From Thioalbus denitrificans (lineage in GTDB: Bacteria > Pseudomonadota > Gammaproteobacteria > DSM-26407): a DNA stretch of 64,000 nt. Position 1 is the stretch's first letter; every line of letters begins with the position of its first letter. The position numbers were made by a program, and so were the translations under genes. The notes under the pieces were generated by a model. The model did no database searches. It worked only from the letters and a program-made list of their open reading frames with translations, and was not told where the DNA came from. This document shows positions 9,128 to 17,113 of the stretch, piece after piece. The stretch covers positions 745,617-809,616 of the forward strand of contig NZ_QPJY01000002.1 of the NCBI RefSeq assembly GCF_003337735.1, written 5' to 3'.

Positions 9128-9420
9128 TTCACCACGGAGGCGCGGAGTTCACGGAGGGGCTGGTTTGGGAGGCGGTCCATGCGGTGCGCGCGGCGCACCC
9201 TACGGCTGGACCGCCCGCCCCCTTCCCGGCGCGCGGCGTAGAGTGCGCCGTGCGCACCAAAGGCGCCGGCGGTATGCGCCGGCAGGATGCAGGTTATCCC
9301 CAACACCGGGTTTCGTTACGGCAGCAGGACCGGCCCCGTCGGACCAGGACAAACTTCGTGCCCTTCGTGCCTTCGTGGTGAAGGATTTTTCTGGTGTAGG
9401 ATTTTCGTGGTGAAGGATTC
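9128..9420. repeat. Inverted periodic repeat with diverged arms (CACGGAG / CACGAAG type)
   Basis: The left arm starts at the base after the upstream stop codon (9128-9158, TTCACCACGGAGGCGCGGAG onward). The right arm (about 9353-9383) reads on the other strand TTCACCACGAAGGCACGAAG onward. The arms share the TTCACCACG end but have switched from CGGAG to CGAAG units. A further degenerate right-arm fragment lies at 9384-9420. The spacer of about 195 bp contains no recognisable gene, although short open frames cross it. Confidence 0.8.
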
Positions 9421-9480
9421 TTGTGCCGAACAGGACGGGACTGACCGGTCCGGACTCTCCGGACCGGTCACGCAGCCCGC

Positions 9481-11274
9481 TCAGTCGCCGGCGCGCACGG
9501 CCACGTAGCTGCCGGGGGCATCCTCCAGCACCGCCAAGCCCTTGCCGGGCTCACGGGCCTCCACCTCGCCCGCGGCGAACTCGCCCACCCAGCCGTCCCA
9601 GTCGCTCCACCAGGAGCCGTCGTGCCGCTCGGCGCCCTCGAGCCAGGCGTCGGACTCCTCCGGCAGCTCCGTGCCGGTCCAGTAACCGTACTTGTTGGCC
9701 ACCGGGGGATTGATGACGCCGGCGATGTGGCCGGAGGCGCCCAGCACGAACCGGACCGGGCCGGAGAAGAGCCGGGTGCCGCGGTAGGTGGCCTGCCAGG
9801 GGGCGATATGGTCCTCGCGGGTGGAGAGGAAGTAGACCGGCACCTGGACCCGTCCCAGGTCGATGCGGCTGCCGGCCAGCTTCAGCGCGCCCGGCTCCTT
9901 CAGCAGGTTCTCCTGGTACATCTTGCGCAGGTAGAAGCTGTGCATCCGCGCCGGCATGCGGGTGGAATCGGAGTTCCAGTACAGGAGGTCGAAGGGGAAG
10001 GGTTCCTTGCCCAGCAGGTAGTTGTTGATGGCGAACGACCAGATGAGGTCATTGGCCCGCAGCATGTTGAAGGTGGTGGCCATGGCGCGGCCGTCCAGAT
10101 AGCCTGCCGCGTCCATGCGCTCCTCCAGGGCCACCAGCTGATCCTCGTCGATGAACACGCCCAGCTCGCCCGGGTCGGAGAAATCGAGCATGGTGGTGAG
10201 GAAGGTGGCGCTGGCGATGCGCTTGCTGCGGCGGGCCGCCAGCCAGGCCAGGGTCGAGGCCAGCAGGGTGCCGCCCAGGCAGTAGCCCACGGCGTTCACC
10301 TGGCGCTCGCCGGTCGCCTTCTCGATGGCGTCCAGGGCCGCCAGGGGACCCTCGGTGAGGTAGTCGTCGAAGTTCTTTTCCGCCAGCCGGGCATCCGGGT
10401 TGACCCAGGAGATGACGAACACCGTGTGCCCCTGGGCGACGGCCCAGCGGATGAAGGAGTTCTTCTCCCGCAGGTCGAGGATATAGAACTTGTTGATCCA
10501 CGGCGGCACGATGAGCAGGGGGCGCTTGCGCACCTTTTCCGTGGTGGGGGTGTACTGGAGCAGCTGCATGAGCTCGTTCTGGAACACCACCTTGCCCGGG
10601 GTCACGGCGATGTTCTGGCCCAGGGTGAAGGCCTCGAGATCGGTCATGCGGGTGCGCAGCTGGCCGTCCTGCAGATCGTTGAGCAGGTGCTCCATGCCCC
10701 GCACCAGGTTGCCGCCGTTGCTCTCGAGGGTCGTGCGCAGGACTTCCGGGTTCGTAGCCAGGAAGTTGGTGGGCGCGAGGGCGTCGAGGAACTGGCGGGT
10801 GAAGAAATCGACCTTCCGGGCGGTCTGGGGTTCGAGCCCCTCGGCGCCGCGGACCACCGCCAGCATCCACTTGGCGGTGAGCAGGTAGGCCTGCTTGATG
10901 AAGTCGAACAGCGGGTTGTCCTGCCAGGCCTCGTCCTTGAACCGGCGATCGTCGCGGGCCGGCTGGATCACCGACTCGGAACTTGCGCCGAGCATGCGCA
11001 TGCCGGCCTGCTGCCAGAGGCTGAAGGCGTCCTGCCAGAAGCTCACCTGGGTCCCCGCCAGCGCGGCGGGATTGGCGGCCAGGCTCATGGCCAGCTGGGA
11101 AAAGGCCCGCCCCAGCCCCAGGCTGTCGTCCATGGGCAGGGTCTTGCGCTGCTGCAGCTGCTGGCTCAGCCACTTGCCGTAGAACTGCTGGCTCAGCAGC
11201 GACATGCGCATCAGGTTCTGGGACAACTCGATGGGATTGGGCGCGCTCTGGGCACCGGCCGTCTGCTCGCTCAT
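9481..11274 (-). CDS. phaC: Class I poly(3-hydroxyalkanoate) synthase
   Basis: Polymerises (R)-3-hydroxyacyl-CoA into PHA storage granules. 597 residues from the ATG at 11274 (GGAG about 11 bases upstream), the usual class I length; the upstream extension to 11367 is not PhaC-like. The lipase-like box GYCLGG carries the catalytic Cys (about C332), the Asp is in STREDHIAPW and the His in LGASGHIAGVINPP. The N-terminal PhaC domain precedes the alpha/beta-hydrolase core. No phaA, phaB or phasin is adjacent; the thiolase at 24474 could supply precursor. It converges on the QueG-like gene and lies downstream of nosL on the same strand. Confidence 0.96.
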   Translation of the reverse strand: MSEQTAGAQSAPNPIELSQNLMRMSLLSQQFYGKWLSQQLQQRKTLPMDDSLGLGRAFSQLAMSLAANPAALAGTQVSFWQDAFSLWQQAGMRMLGASSESVIQPARDDRRFKDEAWQDNPLFDFIKQAYLLTAKWMLAVVRGAEGLEPQTARKVDFFTRQFLDALAPTNFLATNPEVLRTTLESNGGNLVRGMEHLLNDLQDGQLRTRMTDLEAFTLGQNIAVTPGKVVFQNELMQLLQYTPTTEKVRKRPLLIVPPWINKFYILDLREKNSFIRWAVAQGHTVFVISWVNPDARLAEKNFDDYLTEGPLAALDAIEKATGERQVNAVGYCLGGTLLASTLAWLAARRSKRIASATFLTTMLDFSDPGELGVFIDEDQLVALEERMDAAGYLDGRAMATTFNMLRANDLIWSFAINNYLLGKEPFPFDLLYWNSDSTRMPARMHSFYLRKMYQENLLKEPGALKLAGSRIDLGRVQVPVYFLSTREDHIAPWQATYRGTRLFSGPVRFVLGASGHIAGVINPPVANKYGYWTGTELPEESDAWLEGAERHDGSWWSDWDGWVGEFAAGEVEAREPGKGLAVLEDAPGSYVAVRAGD

Positions 11275-11460
11275 GGATCTGGTATCTCCGCTGGGTTCCG
11301 GCACTTCTTGGCCTGTGTGCCGGGACGCTTCGGAGGCGTGCCCGGCCATTATTGTGCTATGCAGCATTCTAGTATGAACGGCGCACGAATGCGAGCCGGA
11401 ATGGGGGCTTACGGAGAACCTGCAGACCCCCGGCCCGGGACCGTGGGCAGCGCGGACGGT

Positions 11461-12051
11461 CTATTCGAGACCGGACCGGGACGGTGGCGACGCGGGCCGG
11501 TCAGCCCCGCCCTCCCCCGCTTGCCCCTCCCCGTAGCCGAGGTGTCCGACCAGCTCCAGGGTGATCTGGTCGAAGGCGAGGATCTGTCCGCCGAACCGGC
11601 GGGCGAAAACCTCGGCGTCCTCCCGCTCGCGGAAAGAGGCCAGGGTGGGACCCATGGCCCCACGCAGGGGATGGCCGGCCACGTACCATGCCCTGCGTGC
11701 ATCCACCAGGGGGGCATCCAGCGGAAGATCCCAGCGTCCACCCGCCATGTCATGGACATACACCTCGCGCACCACCGCACCCGCCTCGGGCTGCAACAGG
11801 TAGGCGAAAAGATCCCGGGTGGAGCAGAACTTGAGCGCCCGTGGCTGCCCATCGGCAATGACCTCTCCCATCGGTCCGGGGAAACGGGCGAGTATCATGC
11901 CGCAGACGTGACACTCATCCCCGGCCTCGATGGGCCGGGGCCCGCCCGGAGCCCGGCTATCGACCTGCGGGTCGCACGCCGTCAGCAGGAACACCCCCAC
12001 CAGGGCCCCGAGGACCCGTCGGCGTCGTGCAGCAAGCGGTGTTGCCCGCAT
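11461..12051 (-). CDS. nosL: NosL copper-binding lipoprotein
   Basis: Outer-membrane-facing periplasmic lipoprotein that delivers Cu(I) for assembly of the Cu sites of N2O reductase. 196 residues from the ATG at 12051, five bases downstream of the nosY stop; the longer open frame is a shadow of nosY. It has a signal peptide with lipobox LTAC, and the Cu-ligand motif ECHVCGM follows shortly after. Last gene of nosRZDFYL. The C-terminal tail after residue ~170 is Gly/Pro-rich and probably disordered. Confidence 0.95.
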   Translation of the reverse strand: MRATPLAARRRRVLGALVGVFLLTACDPQVDSRAPGGPRPIEAGDECHVCGMILARFPGPMGEVIADGQPRALKFCSTRDLFAYLLQPEAGAVVREVYVHDMAGGRWDLPLDAPLVDARRAWYVAGHPLRGAMGPTLASFREREDAEVFARRFGGQILAFDQITLELVGHLGYGEGQAGEGGADRPASPPSRSGLE

Positions 12052-12055
12052 CCTC

Positions 12056-12886
12056 TCAGAGCTCCCGTCCCTGGAACCGCCACAGGGCCAGTCCGAAGGG
12101 GACGGCCACCCAAAGTCCCAGCACCAGCAGCAGCCGGGCGGGCGTGAAGGTCCCCTCGACAACGATGGATGCGAGCCCCGCATAGGTTTTCACCGGCTCG
12201 AATCCCCCCAGGTTGGCGAGCCGGAACACGTCGGTGGGATTGAGCAGCAGCAGGTAGGGAAAGACCGATTTGCCCACCGCCCCTCCGGTTGCCACCAGCC
12301 CACCCAGCAGGAGGAGATCGAACACCAGCACGAAGAGGAACCAGACCACCAGCGCCGCGCCCGCCGCCCGGGACTTCTCATCCACGGTGACACTGATGAG
12401 GTGGGCGATTGCCACGAAGGCGAGCCCCAGTAGGGTGGCCGAGAGAATGAAATAGGCGAATGAGAACAGCAGCTGCAGGTTCGCACTCTCACGCGCCACC
12501 AGGGTCACCAGAACACCGGCGCTGCCGAAACCGACAGCGGTCGAGACGGCGAGGATCAGGCCGTGACCGAGCAGCTTGCCGGTCAGCAGCTGGGAGCGGG
12601 AGAGCGGATAGGAGAGAAGCAGATCCAGTGTCCCGCGCTCCCGCTCACCCACCACCGTGTCGTAGGCGAGCAGCAGGGCGATGAGCGGGATCAGGAATAC
12701 CGCCAGGCTCGCGAGACTGACCAGCGTGGTGGCCAGGGAGGTGACACCCACGAAGCCGGATGCGGCTGAGCCGAAGTAGGCCAGGCCCACGGCCAGCAGG
12801 GCGAACACGACGGTGATGGCCAGCACCCAGCGGTTGCGCAACCCGTCGTGGAACTCCTTGCCGGCGACGATCAGGATGCTGTGCAT
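12056..12886 (-). CDS. nosY: NosY, ABC-2-type membrane permease of the Nos maturation complex
   Basis: Inner-membrane subunit that with NosF and NosD forms the ABC machine (NosDFY) required for CuZ assembly in NosZ. 276 residues with six predicted membrane helices, the first near residues 20-45. The cytoplasmic stretch GERERGTLDLLLSYPLSR is typical of ABC-2 permeases of this type. The start overlaps the end of nosF by 16 bp. Confidence 0.95.
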   Translation of the reverse strand: MHSILIVAGKEFHDGLRNRWVLAITVVFALLAVGLAYFGSAASGFVGVTSLATTLVSLASLAVFLIPLIALLLAYDTVVGERERGTLDLLLSYPLSRSQLLTGKLLGHGLILAVSTAVGFGSAGVLVTLVARESANLQLLFSFAYFILSATLLGLAFVAIAHLISVTVDEKSRAAGAALVVWFLFVLVFDLLLLGGLVATGGAVGKSVFPYLLLLNPTDVFRLANLGGFEPVKTYAGLASIVVEGTFTPARLLLVLGLWVAVPFGLALWRFQGREL

Positions 12887-13809
12887 GGGGCCTCCGCCGG
12901 ACGAGTCGACGGGCCGAAGTGATCGTAGAGCATCTCCAGCGACGGCGGCTCCACCGCCACGTCACGGATTCCATCGACCGCGAGCAGGACGCGCAGAACG
13001 TCCAGCTTGGCCGCGCCGGGGACCCTGAGCTCCAGCTCCGTGGCGCTTCTGCGGTGCACCACCGCCCCCCGCTCGATCACCCTATCCACCCGTTTTTCGT
13101 CGGCCCAGTCGCCCCCGGCCCGGATGGTCACGCCCAGGCCCGCCCGCCGTCCCAGCTCTTCCAGGTTTCCGGACACCAGCAGCCGGCCCGCGCCGATGAT
13201 GGCGGCCCGGTCGATGTGCCGCTCGATGCCGGCGAGGACATGGGAGGAGAGCATTACCGTCGCCCCCCGCCGCCGCAATTCGTCAAGCATGGAATAGACA
13301 TCTCGGGTGGCGTCGGGGTCGAGGCCCGCCGTGGGCTCGTCGAGCAGCAGCAGGGCGGGTTCTCCCAGCAGCGCCTGGGCCAGCCCGAGGCGCTGGCGCA
13401 TTCCGTTCGAATAGCCCTTCACGGGCCGGTCGGCCGCCTGGGCCAAGCCCAGGCGCTCGAGCAGCGGTTCCGATGCACCGCGGCCGATCCCCTTCAGGCG
13501 GGCGAAGTAGCGCAACACTTCCCGCCCCGTCAGTTCGCCGTAGAAGACCACGCTCTCCGGCAGGTAGCCGAGCCGGTGCCGAAGCCGGCGCACGTCCCTG
13601 CCGCAGGGATCGCGTCCCAGCACCTCCACCCTCCCCGAATCGGGCCGGGTGAGCCCCAGCACCAGTTTCATGATGGTGGTCTTGCCCGCTCCGTTGTGAC
13701 CCAGCAGGCCCAGGACCTCGCCCTCGCGGGCGGAAAGACTCACCCCGTCCAGGGCCTGGACCCGGCCGTAACGCTTGTGGAGGTTCTCCAGTTTGACGGG
13801 GACTGGCAT
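12871..13809 (-). CDS. nosF: NosF, ATPase of the Nos maturation ABC complex
   Basis: Cytoplasmic ATPase that powers NosDFY. 312 residues. Walker A is GHNGAGKTTIMKL, the ABC signature is in GYSNGMRQRLGLAQALL, Walker B is LLLLDEPTAGLDP, and the switch His follows in MLSSHVLAG. The start codon lies one base from the nosD stop, and the gene overlaps nosY, consistent with one transcript. Confidence 0.95.
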   Translation of the reverse strand: MPVPVKLENLHKRYGRVQALDGVSLSAREGEVLGLLGHNGAGKTTIMKLVLGLTRPDSGRVEVLGRDPCGRDVRRLRHRLGYLPESVVFYGELTGREVLRYFARLKGIGRGASEPLLERLGLAQAADRPVKGYSNGMRQRLGLAQALLGEPALLLLDEPTAGLDPDATRDVYSMLDELRRRGATVMLSSHVLAGIERHIDRAAIIGAGRLLVSGNLEELGRRAGLGVTIRAGGDWADEKRVDRVIERGAVVHRRSATELELRVPGAAKLDVLRVLLAVDGIRDVAVEPPSLEMLYDHFGPSTRPAEAPCTAS

Positions 13810-13810
13810 C

Positions 13811-15157
13811 TCAATGCTCCGGTAGTCCGGCCGGCATCATCAGCGGATGACTGTCTCGAACCCCCGGCGAACGGAATACCGGAAACTCCCGCTGCACCCA
13901 GCGCAGGGCCTGCACCGCGGGGCTGTTCATGAGCAGTCGCGCCAGGGGGTATTTCCACAGCAGCTTGTCCACGGCGTCGTTGGGCTCGTAGTGGCGGTCA
14001 CCCACCCCGTCGGCGTCGAGATCCCAGCCGAGATAGTCGCTCCAGAAGTTGCCGTGCCCCTCGTGGGACCACTCCTGCTCGCGGCTGGCCACGTACTTGA
14101 CCTGGACGCGGTTGTTGACAAAGTCGTTGCCGTACAGGTGATTGTCCTCCGATCCGGCGGTGAGGTGGATGCCGATGTCGCCATCGGCGAAACGGTTGTT
14201 CCGGATCTCGTTGTAGAGGGAGTTGTAGATGAAGATGCCCTTGCCCTCGGCCCCGGGCACGTCGGATCCCCCGGTGATGTAGGCCTGTCCCCGGGCCACG
14301 CTCTGCACCCGGTTCCCGGCGATCTCGCTGTAGGTGATGAAGTTCATCAGGATGCCGTAGTTGGTGTCGCCCTCGGAGCGGTTGCCCGTGACCGTCAGGG
14401 AACGGGACTGCATCAGCGCGTAGCCCGTGCGCGTCTCCCAGGTCAGGTTGTCGCGCACGGTATTGTCGTGGGAGTACATGTAGTGGATGCCGTAGCGCAG
14501 GTGATGGATGCGGTTGCGCTCCAGTATGCAGTCGGCGCTGTTGTCGATGTAGATGCCGTCGCGGGCCTCCCATATCTCGTTTCCCTCGACCCGGCTGTCG
14601 CGGGTATTGAAGAGGTGGATCCCGTTGCCGCGATCCTGGGAGCGCAGCTCCGGCTCCCCCTGGATGCGGTTGCCGCGCACAAGCACGCCGGGCGCGCCAT
14701 CCACCCAGATGCCGAACAGGGAGCGCGCGAGCGTATTGTCCAGGATGCGCGCCCCCGCACCGGCCCGCTCCACGAAGACACCCGCGTCCATGGCGGTCAG
14801 ATCGATGCCCGAGCGCCGAATCTCCAGGCCGCGCAGGGTGACTTCCGGCGCCGCGATGGTCACCACCCGGCCCCGGCGGTCGCCGTCGAGCACGGCGCCC
14901 GGACGGCCCTCCAGCACCAGCGGCCGGTCAACCCTGAGATTGACCGTGAAGGTGCCCGGGTCCAGCAGCACCGTATCGCCCGGCGCAGCGTCCTGCAGGG
15001 CCGCCTCCAGCGCCGCCGCGTCCCCGCCGGGTATCACCCACTGCGCCGCCGGCAGGCTCCCGGCGAGACAGGCCAGCAACGGGGCGAGGCAGAGCCGGCG
15101 CCAACCGCCCACGGCGGGCCGGCTGGGGGTCATATCGGATGCGGGCCGCAACGTCAC
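13811..15157 (-). CDS. nosD: NosD, periplasmic beta-helix protein for CuZ assembly
   Basis: Periplasmic partner of NosF/NosY that presents copper and sulfide to apo-NosZ. 448 residues from a GTG at 15157 with GGAGG ten bases upstream inside the nosZ end; an ATG at 15133 is the alternative. It has a Sec-type signal (LCLAPLLACLAGSLPAA) followed by a right-handed parallel beta-helix (CASH domains), seen as repeated N-x-I/G-N-R units such as VEGNEIWEARDGIYID. It sits directly downstream of nosZ. Confidence 0.95.
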   Translation of the reverse strand: MTLRPASDMTPSRPAVGGWRRLCLAPLLACLAGSLPAAQWVIPGGDAAALEAALQDAAPGDTVLLDPGTFTVNLRVDRPLVLEGRPGAVLDGDRRGRVVTIAAPEVTLRGLEIRRSGIDLTAMDAGVFVERAGAGARILDNTLARSLFGIWVDGAPGVLVRGNRIQGEPELRSQDRGNGIHLFNTRDSRVEGNEIWEARDGIYIDNSADCILERNRIHHLRYGIHYMYSHDNTVRDNLTWETRTGYALMQSRSLTVTGNRSEGDTNYGILMNFITYSEIAGNRVQSVARGQAYITGGSDVPGAEGKGIFIYNSLYNEIRNNRFADGDIGIHLTAGSEDNHLYGNDFVNNRVQVKYVASREQEWSHEGHGNFWSDYLGWDLDADGVGDRHYEPNDAVDKLLWKYPLARLLMNSPAVQALRWVQREFPVFRSPGVRDSHPLMMPAGLPEH

Positions 15158-15162
15158 GCCCC

Positions 15163-17034
15163 TCAGACCTCCACCAGCATGCGGCCACGCATCTCCATGT
15201 GCAGGGCGTGGCAGAACCAGGTGCAGTAGTACCAGTGCACCCCGGGCTTGTCGGCAACGAAGGTGACCGAGGAGGTCTGCTGCGGCCCGATCTCCATGTT
15301 GACGCCGTGATTGGTGAGGCAGAAGCCGTGGGTCAGGTCCTCCACCTGGTCGACGTTGGTGACCACCACGGTCACCTCGTCGCCCTTGCGCACCCTGAAC
15401 TCCGTGAGGCCGTAGACCGGCGCGACGGTGGTCATGTAGACGCGGACCCGGTTGCCGTCGCGGATCACCTTGTTGTCGCGGGTGGGCTCGATCCCGTCGC
15501 GCGCGGCCATGGCCACGGTCTCAGCGAAGTAGGGATCGTCGCGCCGCCAGCGGCGCAGGGGACGCACCATGCTGCGGTGGACCAGGACGGCGTCGTGGGG
15601 TTCCACGTAGGCGGGCCCGTCGTGGACCAGTTCCATGGTCTCGCCAGAGATGTCGATGAGCTGATCGTTCTCCGGGTGCAGGGGGCCAGTGGCCAGGAAG
15701 CGGTCCTTGGAGAACTTGTTCAGCGACACGAGCCACTTGCCGTCGGCGTCCCGGGTCTCGCCGAGGGTGGTGTGGTTGTGGCCGGGCTGGTAGTGGACGT
15801 CCAGTTTCTGGCGGATATAGTCCACCGGCTCCCCGTTGTAGGCGCGGATGGCGTCGGCGATGTTCCACTTCACGATCTGGCTGTCGATGAACAGGGTGGT
15901 GTAGGCGTTGCCGCGGCCGTCATAGGCGGTGTGGAGCGGGCCGAGGCCCAGCTCGGGCTCCGCCACCACCACGTCCCGGGGCTCCTTCAGCTTGCCCGCG
16001 AACCACTCGTCCACCCGGTCGATATCGATGAGCGTGCAGGTGGGCGAAAGCTTGCCGTTGGCGCAGAAGTACTTCCCGTCCGGCGAGGTGTTCAGGCCGT
16101 GGGGGCTTTTCGGGGTGGGAACGTACAGGGTCAGATCGGAGCCGTGGCGGCCGTCCACCACCGGCACCTCGGAATCCCCGATAGTGGTGTAGTTGCCCGC
16201 CTTCACCGCCGCCTCGATCCGCTCGGTATTGAAGATGACCACCCAGTCGCGCTCGTTGCGCATCATCTCCGCCAGGACCGTCCCGCCTTCCGAGTTGTAG
16301 CAGCAGGAGGCGGCATAGCGGCCATAGTAGTCGGCGTCGGTATTGTCCAGGTTGCCGTCCACCTGGACCTGCCAGGCGATCTCCATGGTCTCGCCGTCGA
16401 TGGCCGTGAACAGGGTGCCGTACTTCTCGGGATTTTCCAGGTCGCGCCCGTCATTGGGCTGGGGCACCCGGAACTCGGCGTTCACGAAGATGTAGCCGGT
16501 CTTCGGCACCCGCTGCACCCGCAGGCCGTGCAGCGCGGTGACGTTCGGGATGGTGACGATCCGGTCGGTGCGCATGATGTCGCAGCGGATGCGCGCCACC
16601 CGGGTGTTGGCCTTGTCCTGGATGTAGATGTAGCGCCCGTCGTAATGGCCGTCGATCTGGCTCATGTGGGGGTGGTGGGCATCGCCGTTGAGGGGGAAAT
16701 TCTCCCCCAGCACCCGCCGGCTCTCGTTGGTGATGCCCCAGCCGATGGCGCCGTCGAAGTTGAACACCGGGATGCGGTTCAGCTCGCGCATGGACGGAAT
16801 CCCGTAGATGCGCAGCTCCCCGGTCTGTCCACCGCTCCAGAATCCGTAGTACTCGTCCAGTTCGCCCGGCGCCACGTGGGTTTTGGGAGCCCCCTCCGTC
16901 TCCGCCCGGACATCCGCCACCGTCCGGAACAGGCTGCTCGCATAGCCGACCCCGGCGGCACCCGCAACCGCAGCACCGGCGCCCAGGAAGGTGCGTCGGG
17001 TGAAACCGACTCGATCTTTCTTGTCCTGTGACAT
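15163..17034 (-). CDS. nosZ: Nitrous-oxide reductase NosZ, Tat-exported (clade I type)
   Basis: Periplasmic homodimeric copper enzyme reducing N2O to N2, the last denitrification step. 623 residues. The twin-arginine signal FTRRTFLGAG (residues 11-20) places it with clade I. The N-terminal seven-bladed beta-propeller supplies the His ligands of CuZ (for example QIDGHYDGRY). The C-terminal cupredoxin domain has the CuA ligands in CTWFCHALHMEM (C604, C608, H612, M615). It lies between nosR and nosD on the same strand. Confidence 0.98.
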   Translation of the reverse strand: MSQDKKDRVGFTRRTFLGAGAAVAGAAGVGYASSLFRTVADVRAETEGAPKTHVAPGELDEYYGFWSGGQTGELRIYGIPSMRELNRIPVFNFDGAIGWGITNESRRVLGENFPLNGDAHHPHMSQIDGHYDGRYIYIQDKANTRVARIRCDIMRTDRIVTIPNVTALHGLRVQRVPKTGYIFVNAEFRVPQPNDGRDLENPEKYGTLFTAIDGETMEIAWQVQVDGNLDNTDADYYGRYAASCCYNSEGGTVLAEMMRNERDWVVIFNTERIEAAVKAGNYTTIGDSEVPVVDGRHGSDLTLYVPTPKSPHGLNTSPDGKYFCANGKLSPTCTLIDIDRVDEWFAGKLKEPRDVVVAEPELGLGPLHTAYDGRGNAYTTLFIDSQIVKWNIADAIRAYNGEPVDYIRQKLDVHYQPGHNHTTLGETRDADGKWLVSLNKFSKDRFLATGPLHPENDQLIDISGETMELVHDGPAYVEPHDAVLVHRSMVRPLRRWRRDDPYFAETVAMAARDGIEPTRDNKVIRDGNRVRVYMTTVAPVYGLTEFRVRKGDEVTVVVTNVDQVEDLTHGFCLTNHGVNMEIGPQQTSSVTFVADKPGVHWYYCTWFCHALHMEMRGRMLVEV

Positions 17035-17113
17035 GACAGTCCCCTCCTCGTTCAGTTCAGTGCGCCGGTCGACGGCCCGTTGCTCGCCGGCATCCCCGGT
17101 TCCAATGATGGCC

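Noticed and set aside
9622-12147. Long plus-strand frame across phaC and nosL
   Set aside because: Shadow of the minus-strand genes; no recognisable domain.
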